Positions 11,510-22,841 of a DNA stretch of 64,000 bases are shown one piece after another; the stretch's first letter is position 1; each line of letters begins with the position of its first letter. The notes under the pieces were generated by a model, which saw nothing but the letters and a program-made list of their open reading frames with translations, had not been told where the DNA came from and did no database searches. Origin of the DNA: Diploptera punctata (taxonomy: Eukaryota; Arthropoda; Insecta; Blattodea; Blaberidae); NCBI GenBank assembly GCA_030220185.1, contig JASPKZ010003844.1, positions 5,128,001 to 5,192,000 on the forward strand, given 5' to 3'. The position numbers were made by a program, and so were the translations under genes.

Positions 11510-11930
11510 CGGAGGTCTCTTATTTCAGGCTTGAGATTTAAAGCTTGCATTGTTTATAAATCCGTTATATAAGTAGACCTATACTCTAGAATCAAGCGCT
11601 CATTTTGCATGTCATTCTCACCCATAATGATTTTTCATCAATTCACATGTAGGCCTATTATATTACAACGTTACTATGATGATTGTCCAGCGGCTCGCTT
11701 TGTTTCCCCGCAACTGTTACATATAATTAAATACAAAGATACCTCCACTATAATTCCGCATGTTAATCATTGTCAAACATTGTCGCGCAGTAACCGCTTT
11801 TATGTAAACGGACAACCATCATCGTGAGGTGATAATGCTACGTCGAACTTACCTTGGATTTGTAGCACTAAACATTAGTTATTATTATCATCTATTGTCT
11901 TTATTAGTCATATTTTTTTATTTGTCCATT
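11510..11930. other. unassigned stretch
   Basis: No recognised repeat or gene. It contains one exact TAGGCCTA (11650-11657). Confidence 0.3.
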
Positions 11931-12110
11931 GCTGGCTGTGGCCTCAGGGTATGTCGCTATCTCGTAAACAGCGGGCCAGAGTTCGATCCTCGGTCAGGGT
12001 AAGTTTTCTGTTTGTAGGTATGTTCGGAGTTTTTTCTTCTCATTTGTAAGACCAATGTCAGAAATTTTTAAGGCTCAAATGGTCCGTTATCATCATCTAA
12101 ACATCATTAT
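11931..12110 (+). mobile_element. SINE-1, old degenerate copy
   Basis: It retains the head order GGCCTC..GGTATGTCGC..AACAGCGGGCC..GAGTTCGATCC, then TTTTTTCTTCTCATTTGTAA, AATGTCAG and TTTAAGGCTCAAATGG, each matching SINE-1 with many substitutions. Confidence 0.65.
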
Positions 12111-12379
12111 CGTCCATATTTTCACCTTGTTTAGTAGGAAAATGTGAGTGAATGGCGCATCTTGTCTTAAATATTCTTGTTGTCTTGGAGGTGGCTATGG
12201 CATTGAGCTGATCACTCACTCGGGAACTCCATCGATGTCCTCGTGTGTAAAAAAGGCATGTAGGGCCTATGTGATACAGAATTTAAAATCCTCTCCCGAA
12301 ACGTCGTGCCACCGTAAGACCCTTGTGGTGTGAGACATGTAAACATACCTACTTATAAGGGCGAAATTAAACTATGGTT

Positions 12380-12397
12380 GAGAGAGAGAGAGAGAGA
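12380..12397. repeat. (GA)n microsatellite
   Basis: Nine GA units. Confidence 0.9.
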
Positions 12398-12478
12398 TTT
12401 GTTGTATGAGCTTAAGTAGCATACCTACTTTTAGTTATCTTATCCAGGTTCATTTTTTTAATATAATATTTTGCTTAA

Positions 12479-12712
12479 GCACGAATTGGGGAATGGAATA
12501 TGGGCATGGAAGCTTCTTGTAGGAAAACCAGAGGGAAAACGCCCAGTTGGTAGACCAAGAATGAGGTATGAAAATAACATTAATCATGATTTGAGGGATG
12601 TAGATTGTACAGGGGATGTTTTGAAAACATTAGCTCAGGATAGGAATGTATGGAGAGCTTCTGTCCGCGCGGCCATGAACCTACGGATCCGGGAGCCAGT
12701 GAGTTAGTTAAT
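12479..12712 (+). mobile_element. L-A LINE C-terminal fragment
   Basis: The frame reads NGIWAWKLLVGKPEGKRPVG, RPRMRYENNINHD and AMNLRIREPVS, the last part of the L-A ORF. 5'-truncated at the VARMGNE block. Confidence 0.85.
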
Positions 12713-12780
12713 GTTGCTAAAATCATATTAGGCCTATTGTTAGTAGCATTTTAATTTTATAACTTTGTATCTTAATTGTA

Positions 12781-12845
12781 TTTTCTGTATTGTATAGGAA
12801 AAGAGGACTGATGGGATTAACTCAAAGGCTAAATAAATTATTATA
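12781..12845 (+). repeat. possible L2-like 3' tail
   Basis: The order of AAGAGGAC, ATGGGATTAACTC and GGCTAAATAAATTATTAT loosely parallels the 3' end of the L2/CR1-like LINE at 56.87-56.95k. Weak resemblance only. Confidence 0.25.
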
Positions 12846-12849
12846 TTCT

Positions 12850-13386
12850 AAATATATGACATGGGACGCTCCTTTACTTCCTTTTTAAAGAAACCACTCA
12901 GAACATTTTCATCACAAAAAAAATAGCCTATCTATTCCAACATACTTTTAACCCGCGAATCGCGGATCCAGAAGTGAGCACGGTAGCCATATAGATCGCT
13001 GTCGCCGCAGGAAAACCGAATGATCCATTTTCTGGCAGAAAGAGTTTGAAATTGTTAAATAACCGGACCGTCCTCCTTTGGTGTAACTATTAGTTTGCCT
13101 GAATGGAATCCCAGATTTCGGTTCGATTTGCGACTATGCCATAGGTTTTTGTGAATGTAGAATCTGGAGTAGGTCCATTCAGCTTCGTGAGGGCAACTGA
13201 TCAATCTTCTTGATATTAGAAATAACGAAATTGTGTTGCGAAAAGTTAAACTAAGGTTGAGAAAATGCGTCACGCTATTATATGGCTCATCGGTACAGTT
13301 ATTTCCTAGCCATCGACATTAATAAATCAGCTGATTTTGGTTTATCTCTGTTTTTGCCATTGATTTGTTATAAAGAAAAATGACTA
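12850..13386. other. unassigned stretch
   Basis: No recognised repeat or gene. Confidence 0.3.
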
Positions 13387-13410
13387 TAAATTTCCGGGAG
13401 TACTGGACTT

Positions 13411-13451
<41 letters not shown>

Positions 13452-13625
13452 AATGATAAGAAAAATAAATGCCTGGACGGGATTCGAACCCGGATCTCAG
13501 AGATCCGGGTTCGAATTCCGTCCAGGCATTTATTTTTCTTATCATTCCATATTAAGCTTGCATTGCTCAATGTTAAACATTTAATTATAACATATATATA
13601 AATGTCAAGTCCAGTACTCCCGGAA

Positions 13626-13665
<40 letters not shown>
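13387..13665. mobile_element. TF1 foldback with inverted half-tRNA arms and (TA)n, copy 1
   Basis: The inner palindrome has 48-base arms, 13450-13497 and 13501-13548, around a 3-base loop. Each arm holds a T-arm-plus-acceptor-like sequence (CCGGGTTCGAAT..CCAGGCA) in opposite orientation. An outer 27-base inverted pair, 13387-13413 and 13604-13630, contains CCGGGAGTACTGGACTT. (TA)n lies at 13414-13449 and 13629-13665. The inner unit plus its right flank recurs at 20.8k, and the flank again at 52.1k. Confidence 0.8.
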
Positions 13666-13667
<2 letters not shown>

Positions 13668-14039
13668 AAGTAATTGCTGATACGATGACTGGGTCATGGA
13701 TTGTATGTTTTATGCATTTTTTTTATCCTGAGTGATTATATGTGTATAATTATGTAAAATACATAAAATGATGAAGTTACAAATTTCTTGAAACGTGTTA
13801 TTATGTCTACCATCTGGAAGAGTTTATCTATGTCTAAAAATTACTAATTTACCCATTAGTATATATTTAGTGGTTTTTGAGCCTAAACTTTTTTTTTCTC
13901 AAAATTGCCGAGAAAATTTCTAGAGATTTTGGAACTTATTAACTTCTCAAAAAATATATAATTAAGTTGTAATCTGAGAATTCGTTGTAATTCATTAAAC
14001 ATTTCTTTAAAACGAAAACCATACTTCGTAGTTGAACAG
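13666..14039. other. unassigned stretch
   Basis: No recognised repeat or gene; AT-rich. Confidence 0.3.
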
Positions 14040-14304
14040 TGTTTCATATTTAAGGCAATAAGAGAAGCTATGAGGAGATAAGAGAATAAATACAGAAGCG
14101 ACAGTTAAAGTGGTATGGGCACACAGGATGGACAACCACGAGATTGTTAAAGAATATCTTAGAATACCATCACGGCGTGGAGAAAGAGATTGTGACGACC
14201 TAAACACGGAAAAATATTATATCCAAGATGCGATAAAAGGAAGAGAAGGGAAAGGAAAGGTCTGCTTAGCCAGAAGGAAGTGGAATTTGGGAACAGAGAA
14301 ATAA
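14040..14304 (+). mobile_element. decayed LINE C-terminus
   Basis: Split over frames, the plus strand reads RQLKWYGH, RMDNHEIVKEYL and RRKWNLGTEK. This is the usual order at the C-terminus of L-B-like LINEs (RLKWYGH..RM..R, then a W-x-LGTEK end). It lies tail-to-tail with the minus-strand L-A copy that begins at about 14308. Confidence 0.55.
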
Positions 14305-14307
14305 CGT

Positions 14308-14985
14308 TAAAGTAACTGACTCACTGGCACTATCAAACCGTAGGTTCATGGCTGCGCGGACATAAGCTCTCCACACATCCCTATCCCAAGCTAATGTTTT
14401 CCGATCATCCCCTGTATAATATACTTCCCTCAAATCATGGTTAAAATTCTTCTCCCACCTCATTCTTGGTCTATCAATTGGACATTTTTCCTCTGGTTTT
14501 CCTACAAGAAGCTTCCATGCGCCTCTTTCATTCCCCATTCGTGCCACATGTTCTGCCCATCGCAGTCTACGAGACTTAACTGTTCTTTTCATATCTGCCT
14601 TGCTATAAAGACCATGTAGCTCACTGTAATATAGTTTTTTTTTTTCTGTTCATCTCTCTTTCTTCCAAAAAAAATCCTAAGAACTTTATTCTCAAATACC
14701 CGTAATATTTTTTTTCCTCCTTAAAGTAAGTGTTCATGTTTTGCATCCATATAATATAACTGGGAGAATAACAGTTTTATATATTGTATTTTCAATTTAA
14801 CTTTTTTGAAAGTTGGGACGATAGGAGTCTCTGTAATGCATAATAGCATGCTTTTCCAGAATTGAGCCTATGTTTAATTTCTGTATGCATCTCATTCATA
14901 TTTGTAATTATTGTTCCTAGGTATTTGAATTCAGCTATTTTTTCAAAATGTCCCTCATTTTTCGTTAGCGACCATCTTTAGAGAA
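14308..14985 (-). mobile_element. L-A LINE 3' part
   Basis: The minus strand reads TVKSRRLRWAEHVARMGNER, GKPEEKCPIDRPRMRWEKN and AMNLRFDSA at its 3' end. Upstream remnants, including the MHKEIKHR region, run to about 14985. Several frameshifts; inactive. Confidence 0.85.
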
Positions 14986-15010
14986 ATAATGTGAGATGTA
15001 ACAATCTGTA

Positions 15011-15059
<49 letters not shown>
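15011..15059. repeat. (AAT)n microsatellite
   Basis: Sixteen uninterrupted AAT units. Confidence 0.95.
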
Positions 15060-15689
15060 TTACGATCGTGTTAATAGTTTTTAATAACGTCGACTTGTAA
15101 TGCTTCCTTAAGTATAAAACATGTAGCATTTAGAAATAAAGATATTTGGTCAGGAGAGACGTTTGTGACCAATAAAATATATTTACCATAGTTAATTAAC
15201 TTTTTATTTTTATTAATTTCATAATTGCTACATTCATTTTGCTGTTAATTATACTGATATTAATATGGTATTAGACCCATATTTTTTCCCCTTATTTTTA
15301 GCTTAATCTCTCACTTTTAGGCATTTTTACGAGTCCTATGCCACCCGGGCCTTAAAGTGACTCGACCTGTCGGGAGAGGATATTTAAACTTTATCACATC
15401 CATACTTTACCACACGAAGACAATAAGGGTTCATCTCCAAGATAAAAAGGAAATTGAGATCATCTTCTTCTCATTATATTAGGTTTACAGCCTGTTCGTT
15501 CCAGAAATTAAGAGGCCTTTCACCTCCTTTTCGTTCATCCAGATCTGTCCCTCACCTATTGCACACTTCTGCCCGATGCCATGCGAGATACATGTTGATT
15601 CCACTCAGTCCTTCTAACCACCCATTTTTTTTTATTGCTGATGAGCCCATGTAGGACTACGCAAAGTACTTAGAGGAGTTTCCTTTGAG
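15060..15689. other. unassigned stretch
   Basis: No repeat or gene supported. A 66-codon frame at 15454 has serine/proline-rich composition and no family I recognise. Confidence 0.3.
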
Positions 15690-16330
15690 CCCAAATTTCT
15701 TTCATTCTTTTGCTATTAGCTTGTTTTCTATCATCTGTCCAAGTTCCAGTTTTTTCTTCGGTTTGTCCTCTTGGTCAACTTGCCACTTATTCACCTTAAT
15801 TCTAAATATATCTCTGTTTGGGATATCTTCTTAATAATTCCAGCCAATTTTAAGTCCTTTTTGACTTCATCAATCCACTTCATAGTATCCACTGGAGCTT
15901 TACTTCTGTTTTCGTAGAATTCCATTATCTGTTTTGAAAGCCTATTTGAGTTCATTCGTTTAATGTGGCCATAACATTTTAACCTTCGTTTTCTAATATC
16001 ACCATGAATGTCTGTATACATTTTTATTTCCTTTTTACTTCCCGAGTCTAAATGCTTCACCTATGACTTGTGGACCTAAAACTTTTCTTATAATTTTGCA
16101 TTCTTTTTTCACTACATTTTCGATATTTTTTTCTGTTCAAAATTAATGTTTCTGCTCCATAGAGGCACTTTGGTTTAATTACAGTGTTATAATTTTGTAT
16201 GTAAAGATATGCATTTTTTATTATAAGTGTTGTGAGTAAGCCGAAATGATGTTTTCATTTATGTATTGTTGGATATTTAACTGGCTTCTAATCGCTTCAC
16301 TTCTTACCTTATCTCTTTTAGAGTTTTATG
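15690..16330 (-). mobile_element. LINE 3' part, L-B-related
   Basis: The minus strand reads KRRLKCYGHIKRMNSNRLSK, then WIDEVKKDLKLAGI. Farther upstream it has a shifted VIKPKCLYGAETL block, equivalent to LPVLLYGSE of other copies. Intact only in the last 89 codons. Confidence 0.7.
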
Positions 16331-17043
16331 CACAATTCTGCTTAAAATACTAATTTCATTTGTCACAATTAAGATAAAACATAATATTCACTAACATATT
16401 CATACTAAACAAAACAAAAAAATGGTATAAAATGAAATTTTTTGAACTTACTTTGCAGTTTTAATCCCATTTGGCACAATTAAATCTACATTTTAGAGCC
16501 TGAAAATCAGAAATCAAGTGATAGCATGTTGCAAATCTTTATATTCCGGATATTACCAGTAGTTTGGAGCCAGGCTGTGGCAGCAGATGCGAAATACAGA
16601 TTGGAACATAGCGGGCAGAGCTGGAGAGCCTCGAGAAACCAGAACACAGGTTCAAATTGCTGCGGTGCACATTCCATACAAATTACATATATTTGTGTTT
16701 CCATGTATTTACATTGAAATTGCGAGACTGCTTATCAGAGGTTGTTGAAATTTCAATAATACTTTCAATGTAAAAAAATGAAAAAAAATACAAGTAGAGA
16801 AAGAAATTCTTTATAAAAATATGTTTTACCCTAGTTCTGGTATCCCATATCTATAACGAACAAGAGTCATAAATGTGTTTACTAATTTGATGAATGACCG
16901 ATGCTTGTAAATACAAAGTAGCATCCTGGTGATTATAAGAAAACTATTTTTTGTATCCATAAACAACTGAACGAGAAATATTAAAAGTAGCTATCTCCAA
17001 CCTCGATCATGCATTACACATATGTGGTGTATGGCATAATCAT
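16331..17043. other. unassigned stretch
   Basis: No recognised repeat. A short, more GC-rich patch at 16560-16680 is open on both strands for about 60 codons but resembles nothing I know. Confidence 0.3.
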
Positions 17044-17352
17044 TAACTAACTCACTGGCACTATCAAATTCGTAGGTTCATGGCAGCGCGGACATAAGCT
17101 CTTCACACATCGCTATCCTGTGCTACTGTTTTCCAATCATCCGCTGTATAATCTATTGCCTTCAAATATTGATTAGTGTTATTCTCCCACCCCATTCTTG
17201 CTCTACCAACTGGGCGTTTCCCCTTTGGTTTTCCTACAGGAAGCTTCAATGCACCTCTTTCATTCCCCATTCGTGCCACATATCCTCCCATCGCAGTCTA
17301 CGAGACTTGACTGTTCTTATTATATCTGCTTCCTATAAAAACCATGTAGCTA
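17044..17352 (-). mobile_element. L-A LINE C-terminal fragment
   Basis: The minus strand reads ARMGNERGALKLPVGKPKGK then RPVGRARMGWENN. The 3' end has the L-A GCCAGTGAGTTAGTTA tail. 5'-truncated. Confidence 0.85.
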
Positions 17353-17734
17353 ATGTCAACATTCTCAAATATTCCTTACATCTGTTCTACTTTGATACAT
17401 TTTTGGTGTAATAGTGGTATGTCTGACTAGCATTCTAAGAGTCGCGTGTTCTGCTGCCTTTAAAATCTAGAATCTCAAGTTAGATTGAGGGAACTCTTAA
17501 TAATATTGCTAAAAAACTTTTTGTTTCATTATTTCCACAATTGCAGTAATAATTCTTGGCATAATAGCTCTGAAAACCAAGGGCTGATAGCTAGCAAATG
17601 AAAGTACAAATAATTATGGGAATAACTTGAAACAATTCTTCAACCTTGGTTTGTTTTGTTAACATTATTTCGTTGTAGCTACTCAATTGTCCTTATAAAG
17701 TGAGTAGCACTACTCAAAGAACAATTGATATGGT
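17353..17734. other. unassigned stretch
   Basis: No recognised repeat or gene. Confidence 0.3.
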
Positions 17735-18005
17735 ATATCTAGGATTCAGACCCGGATTCTGGGATGCAAATAAGATATCAGATATATCGTGTTCCTTACT
17801 CAAATACTGTGACAATAAAGAGTATAGCTTCTTTGGGAAGGGAAATAAAGCTGGTCCCGTATCGTAAATTTACGGAACGTAAAATGATCTAAAGTTTGAA
17901 ATAAGAGGTCTCTGTACAAAATTTGTCGCCTTTTTCACGTCAGGTTTGAATTGCGAATTAGAGACATTAGTTATTAAAGAACGTCGTTGAATAAAATATT
18001 ACCTT
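17735..18005 (+). repeat. S-family repeat, copy 2
   Basis: Blocks in order: GGATTCAGACCC (B-box-like), CTTTGGGAAGGGAAATAAAG, AAAATGATCTAAAG, GTACAAAATTTGTCGCC, TTTTTCACG and GTTGAATAAAATA. They match copies at 0.65k and 38.3k. Confidence 0.6.
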
Positions 18006-18065
18006 CCCTCTAGAAGATAGAAATTGAAGTTAGGAAAATAAGGACCCGTTGTGAATTTTATATTA

Positions 18066-18442
18066 TAAAATGCTGATTATAAATTTTTACCTGGTAAGTC
18101 AGTCGTCCTCAACTAAATTATTAAACTTCAAGTTATTTCAAGGAGGCCTTTCGAAAACAATGTTTCATCTTCCGCATTTTAACTGGAACTGATGTTGTTG
18201 TATAGGTTGTATAACGGATTTATGACATACCCGCAGACATAAATCCGTTATACAACCTATACAATACCATCCGTTCCAGTTAAAATGCAGAAGATGAAAC
18301 ATTGCTTTCGAAAGGCCTCCATATTGGAATAACTTGAAGTTTAATAATTTAGTTGAGGACGACTGACTTACCAGATAAAAATTTATAATTTGCATCTTAT
18401 TACATAACTTCAACGATGCTTTAATATGCATTTCAAAAGTCT
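18066..18442. mobile_element. FB foldback element, copy 2 (longest)
   Basis: Nearly the whole 377 bases fold on themselves. Outer arms carry TTACCTGGTAAGTCAGTCG and TTGAGGACGACTGACTTACC; the central 75 bases form a second hairpin around GGTTGTATAACGGATTTATG. The right end continues into AACTTCAACGATGCTTTA, matching the left end of the 10.5k copy. Each arm contains the hammerhead-like block with GAAA-GGCC-TC. Confidence 0.85.
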
Positions 18443-19261
18443 TGGTTGTATATTATGAAATGTAGGCAGATGAGCTGATGCAGTAAAACATTATAATTCA
18501 AGAATATTAATTAGACCTGTAGCTTGATTGGAACTGTACTTCTTAGAAATTACTTACGATCCGATTTTGATCAGTGATGTCATGATTGATTATTCCAGCT
18601 GAAGTCGGAACCAAAGAGCAGAGATGCCATAATTTCAGCTATACAGTAGATGGAACCAGCGATCATTGCAGAATTGGCAGATTAATTGGTATTGCGAACG
18701 CGAGCAGAAAACAAACAGTTTTTGTTTATTATTTCACACAGATGAATAATGTCCTCCTAAGCCAGCTTGAATACAGATTGTATTTAAAATGAACGTTTTG
18801 TGGGCGCTGTATGGAGCGTGACCTTGTTTATATTCATAAATGCGCTTTCCGTTTATGAAAATAACGAGCTATCATTCAGTTTATTTCCCATGAGTTGAGA
18901 GATAGCACAGCCAGCTGCGTGCAACTTCTACTTCCATTTCTATACATTTTATGTCCATATTCGAGATTTTTACCTCCATTGTTTTACCTATCCTCCTTTT
19001 GTTGAACCTATAAGCCGTGGTAGTTATAGGCCGGTGCATTGCACTTTGAACCACTTACACTAGACAGATACACATTAGCGGGCTTTCCAAGATTTATCAT
19101 TAATAGGACGTAAGGACCACCACCAAGGCCAGCAAAGGACGCCAAAGGCAAGGGAGACGCATCCAGACCTAATATGCCGACGATCTGCTGGTTACCATTT
19201 TTATATTGAAACTGTCAATCCGAAACCTACCTTGAAATTTCTCCCAGAGAAGCGTTGTGAT
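18443..19261. other. unassigned stretch
   Basis: No recognised repeat or gene. Confidence 0.3.
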
Positions 19262-19550
19262 GTACCAAGGCCCTTTCCAAAAAAATCTGCCGTTTTTAAC
19301 TGCAAGGCACATAAATCGAAGCCAGAGTCCAGCAATTGCAACCCACTGTACGGAGCATATGTACATCCCTGCATGAGTTAAGTAAGGCAGGTCGCGGCGC
19401 CCACGGCGGGTACTGGGGGTTATCCATTCTGCCAATACAGGAGTTGTATTACTTCCCTGTAGTTTAAATGAGACATTTGGCGTTGGATTTTAGTGCCATG
19501 CAGTTAAAAACGGCAGTTTTTTTTGGCAGGCATGCAATGGTTGACGGATC
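19262..19550. repeat. imperfect inverted repeat pair
   Basis: The left arm at about 19265-19325 and the right arm at about 19483-19535 are inverted copies sharing TGCAGTTAAAAACGGCAG and the following poly-T and GGCA. The spacer is about 160 bases, GC-richer than the surroundings (GGTCGCGGCGCCCACGGCGG). Confidence 0.65.
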
Positions 19551-19700
19551 CCTTGTTAGATTCAAACGCGACCCTGTCGACGGATTTTTTTCAGGGCATC
19601 TAAGTAACTTTCTTCGGAAGGGAAATAAAACTATGGGTCTCATAGAACTCTACATCTTAGAATAAGGCATGTATTTTATTATGGAAAACTCTTGTGTAAA
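19551..19700 (+). repeat. S-family repeat, copy 3
   Basis: It has a B-box-like AGATTCAAACGCGACC, GTCGACGGATTTTTT and CTTCGGAAGGGAAATAAAAC, then diverges. It begins at or inside the right arm of the inverted repeat. Confidence 0.5.
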
Positions 19701-20627
19701 ATACCTTTAGAAGGGCGTAAATATTCGAATGAACCTTAAGGAATGAATATTGGGGAGGGGGAAACTGGATTCAGTTGGCTGAGGACCAGAGGGAGACAGT
19801 GATGCAGCATTAATTCTGGGGGTTCCATAAGGCACAGTTAGTTTCAGAACCTCAAGCCTGATTATTACCATTTGTTAGTCTTTTCACTCCCAGATTTAAA
19901 TTATTACGCTAATAACGTAAGTTGTTAGAGAGTATAGTTAAATAAGTCTATCAAAAATAAAACAAATGGAGTTTTAAAATCAACATCATTAACAGGAATC
20001 TAATGTATGTAGACTAGGCCCTATTCTACAGGAGAATGCATTATTTCAAAAAAATGAAATGGCATTCACCCGAAATTGAAAGAACTAAGGCATTTAAACA
20101 TCCTAATTATGATAGGGCCATCTTTGCATATGGAAGAACTCGAACATGCTGAATTTTCCATGGCATTAGACAGTTTTCTTTTATTTTTATTGTTCAATTA
20201 CAGCTTCAGTTTGTTCTACTTTAAATATTTAATCGCACTAATCTGTAATGTCGTTTAACTTAATAATTTGCTATTATTGGAATACTTAATTTGTCTCTAT
20301 CAGGCCTACATAATGTATATGAAATAGTAGGTTCAATGAAAACATAAGTGACACAGATTATCTAGGTCTCTACTGTATAATCAATATGCAGTTTGGTAAT
20401 AGGCATATATTATCACTACATGTACTTATTACACAAGCACGTCATAAAGTTCATTATAAATGCAGATCATTCGTGTAAACTGTTTAATATGAAGAGAGTT
20501 ATTTGCTCTCGTTCCGAAATATCTCGATCTTAAGGTCAGTTTTCTTAACAGCTGCTCTCATAATTGTAAATACCTCACAAAGTTAAGTGCGCCCTGCTCT
20601 ATTTACAAAGAAAAATGTTTGATATAG
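19701..20627. other. unassigned stretch
   Basis: No recognised repeat or gene. Confidence 0.3.
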
Positions 20628-20695
20628 CCGGGAATCGAACCTGAAATCTTTGATATGTTATTCAGACATGGTTATAAATTACGAGACAGAGCCGT
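20628..20695 (-). repeat. tRNA-like or SINE head fragment
   Basis: The minus strand carries a good B box (GGTTCGATTCC) about 45 bases after a weak A-box region. No body or TSD is visible. An old SINE head or tRNA pseudogene. Confidence 0.4.
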
Positions 20696-20770
20696 TTCCT
20701 TTCGAATTCGATCAAATTCTGCTAGTTCGCTCATATGTGAATTGCAGGATGTAATATTCGAGATTTAACC

Positions 20771-20934
20771 ATATATATATATATATATATATATGGTATG
20801 ATAAGAAAAATAAATGCCTGGACGGGATTCGAACCCGGATCTCTGACTCAGAGATCCGGGTTCGGATCCCGTCCAGGCATTTATTTTTCTTATCATACCA
20901 TATTAAGCTTGAATTGCTCAATGTTAAACATTTA

Positions 20935-20988
<54 letters not shown>
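20771..20988. mobile_element. TF1 foldback with inverted half-tRNA arms and (TA)n, copy 2
   Basis: Fifty-base arms at 20795-20844 and 20850-20899 surround a 5-base loop. They are almost identical to the copy at 13450-13548, with the same GGGTTCGGATCCC and CCAGGCATTTA content. The shared right flank (TTAAGCTTGAATTGCTCAAT) follows. (TA)n tracts at 20771-20794 and 20938-20988 bracket it. Confidence 0.85.
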
Positions 20989-20990
<2 letters not shown>

Positions 20991-21112
20991 TATCAGGATG
21001 CTCTTTCGAATGGTTTAAAAGCTTGGATGTTCCCTTGAACGTAAATTATTGGTCCCATATTTCTAATTTATTTTATGGCTGAAAGTTGTTAGTTCTTATT
21101 TAATTTTCTTCT

Positions 21113-21912
21113 CCTTCTTCTTCTTCCTTTCATGTGATAGACCTAGTGGTCTGTTACGGTCTCAATCCAACGTTTGAAGGGTCTGCCCAAAGATCTCTTG
21201 CCTGGTGGCTGGTAATTGAAGATTTGACGTGGTATTCTTGCTCTGCTCATTCTTCTTACGTGAGATTTCCAGTTATTTCAGTATTTTTGTACATATTCCA
21301 TGACTGATTCTGTTTGTAATTCTTTGAGAATCTCAGAATTCCTTTTATGGTCTGTTCTTGAGGAACCCGCAGTATCTCTCATAAATTTCATTTCTGCTGC
21401 AGTTAGTCTTTTTTTCATCTACTTGTCCAGGCCTCACTGCCGTAACATAATATGGGTCTGGTTTGTGTACTGTATACTGTGTTTAGCTTGAAAATATTAT
21501 TTATAATTGCTGTTACTCTGTTAAATTTTATAATTTTTTGACTAAAGTCTTTTTCCTTTTCGTATGTAACTTGGTATCCGAGATAGTTAAATGTGTTAGT
21601 TTGTTCTAATATTTTTTATCAATAACAATTTTACTGCGAACTGGGTCTTTTCCTAGAGAAGCTTCAGATTTTTCTGTTGAGATTTCCATGTTGTAGTTTA
21701 TTGCAATTTGGTGAAAAGAGTGGACTGAACGTTGTAGGTCATCTTCTGAATTCGCTATAAACACAATGTCATCTGCAAATAATAGGGTGTCTAAATTATA
21801 CAATCTATTAAGTGGTACACTGCCATGTGGTTGTAGTCTCCATTCTTTAATAATTGAGTTCATGTATATTGTGAAGAGCATTGGTGAAAGACCACATCCT
21901 TGTCTAACTCAT
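21113..21912 (-). mobile_element. L-B LINE with RT catalytic region, 5'-truncated
   Basis: From about 21912 downward the minus strand reads VRQGCGLSPMLFTIYMNSII, then LFADDIVFIAN (RT motif C, FADD form) and YNMEISTEKSEA. Degenerate sequence continues to RYFRAL-like and KRMSRARIPRQI-like remnants. The 3' end is a (GAA)n tail at about 21113-21130. The start coincides with an RT motif and indicates 5' truncation. Confidence 0.82.
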
Positions 21913-22552
21913 TGATTAATTGGTCTGCATTCAGAGATTTTATTTTCAATCTGAACTTGCATGTAATTATCCTTATAAATATCATATGTAGCTTTTATCA
22001 GTTGGTCTGGGATTATTTAATGTTAGTTTCCAAATGTGAGTACCAGTATCTCAAAGGAGATCATTTTAACTTAGCTATTTTTAAATTGTAGATTTCAGTT
22101 GCATGACATTCGCAAAATATTATGGAACAGAGAGTTTATTTGCGATCCCTTGCGGCATGGAATTGCTTGTGGCGGGCAAATTGAATCAAAATGTATGCAC
22201 ATAGCAATTATGTAAATGAATCTGAAGTATAAATAATTCATTTTAATAAGGACTCGCTGTGTTGATTGATAGCTTGACACCTGTTGAACAGGCCAACTTT
22301 CTCATTTATTTTTATAACATCAACAATCACATTTTCTAGTTCATCCCACACGTGATTTTGTATTTTCAGTTTAACAACTAAAGGCTATTATAACTGTAGT
22401 CATGATGATTATGATACGTTGATGTTGTTTGTAATCCTGAAATCGTCGCGCAATGCTCTTTGCAAATCGATGTTATGCAAGTTATTCTTACCTGTGACTG
22501 GTGCGATTAGTATGTCGATTCTCCCTCGGTACGGAGGGACCATACCCTTACA
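21913..22552. other. unassigned stretch
   Basis: No recognised repeat or gene. Confidence 0.3.
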
Positions 22553-22825
22553 TTATAATGATATTGTTAAAAGGAAAATTAATGTCTGAACCAGGAATCG
22601 AACCGTGTACCTCTAGTTCTCCAGACTAGTCTGCAGCCCACTACACCATTCTAGACCTGGCACAGACATTAACAATTCTTTCCACATATACAAATCTATA
22701 ATTGTTAATGTCTGTGCCAGGTCTAGAATGATGTAGTTGGCTGCACACTAGTCTGAAGAACTAGAGGTCCACGGTTCGATTCCTGGTTCAGACATTAATT
22801 TTTCTTTTCACAATATCATTATAAT
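22553..22825. mobile_element. TF2 foldback with two inverted tRNA-Phe-like arms
   Basis: Arms of 125 bases, 22553-22677 and 22701-22825, are separated by a 23-base loop. Each arm contains an A-box-like TGGTGTAGTGGGCTGC, an anticodon arm CTAGT-CTGAAGA-ACTAG (right arm; loop anticodon position GAA, as in tRNA-Phe), AGGTCC, and a B box GGTTCGATTCC ending CAGACA. The left arm has CTGGAGA instead. GTCTG..CCAGG and CCTGG..CAGAC pair around each tRNA-like core. Confidence 0.82.
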
Positions 22826-22841
22826 AGCCTATTATAATATG

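Noticed and set aside
18066..18442. Ordinary transcription terminator hairpin
   Set aside because: The palindrome is about 377 bases, belongs to a dispersed family and has no associated gene.
22701..22825. A functional tRNA-Phe gene
   Set aside because: The acceptor is displaced by extra bases, the D arm is irregular, the sequence sits in a palindrome arm, and the twin arm has a different anticodon; it fits a tRNA-derived repeat better.
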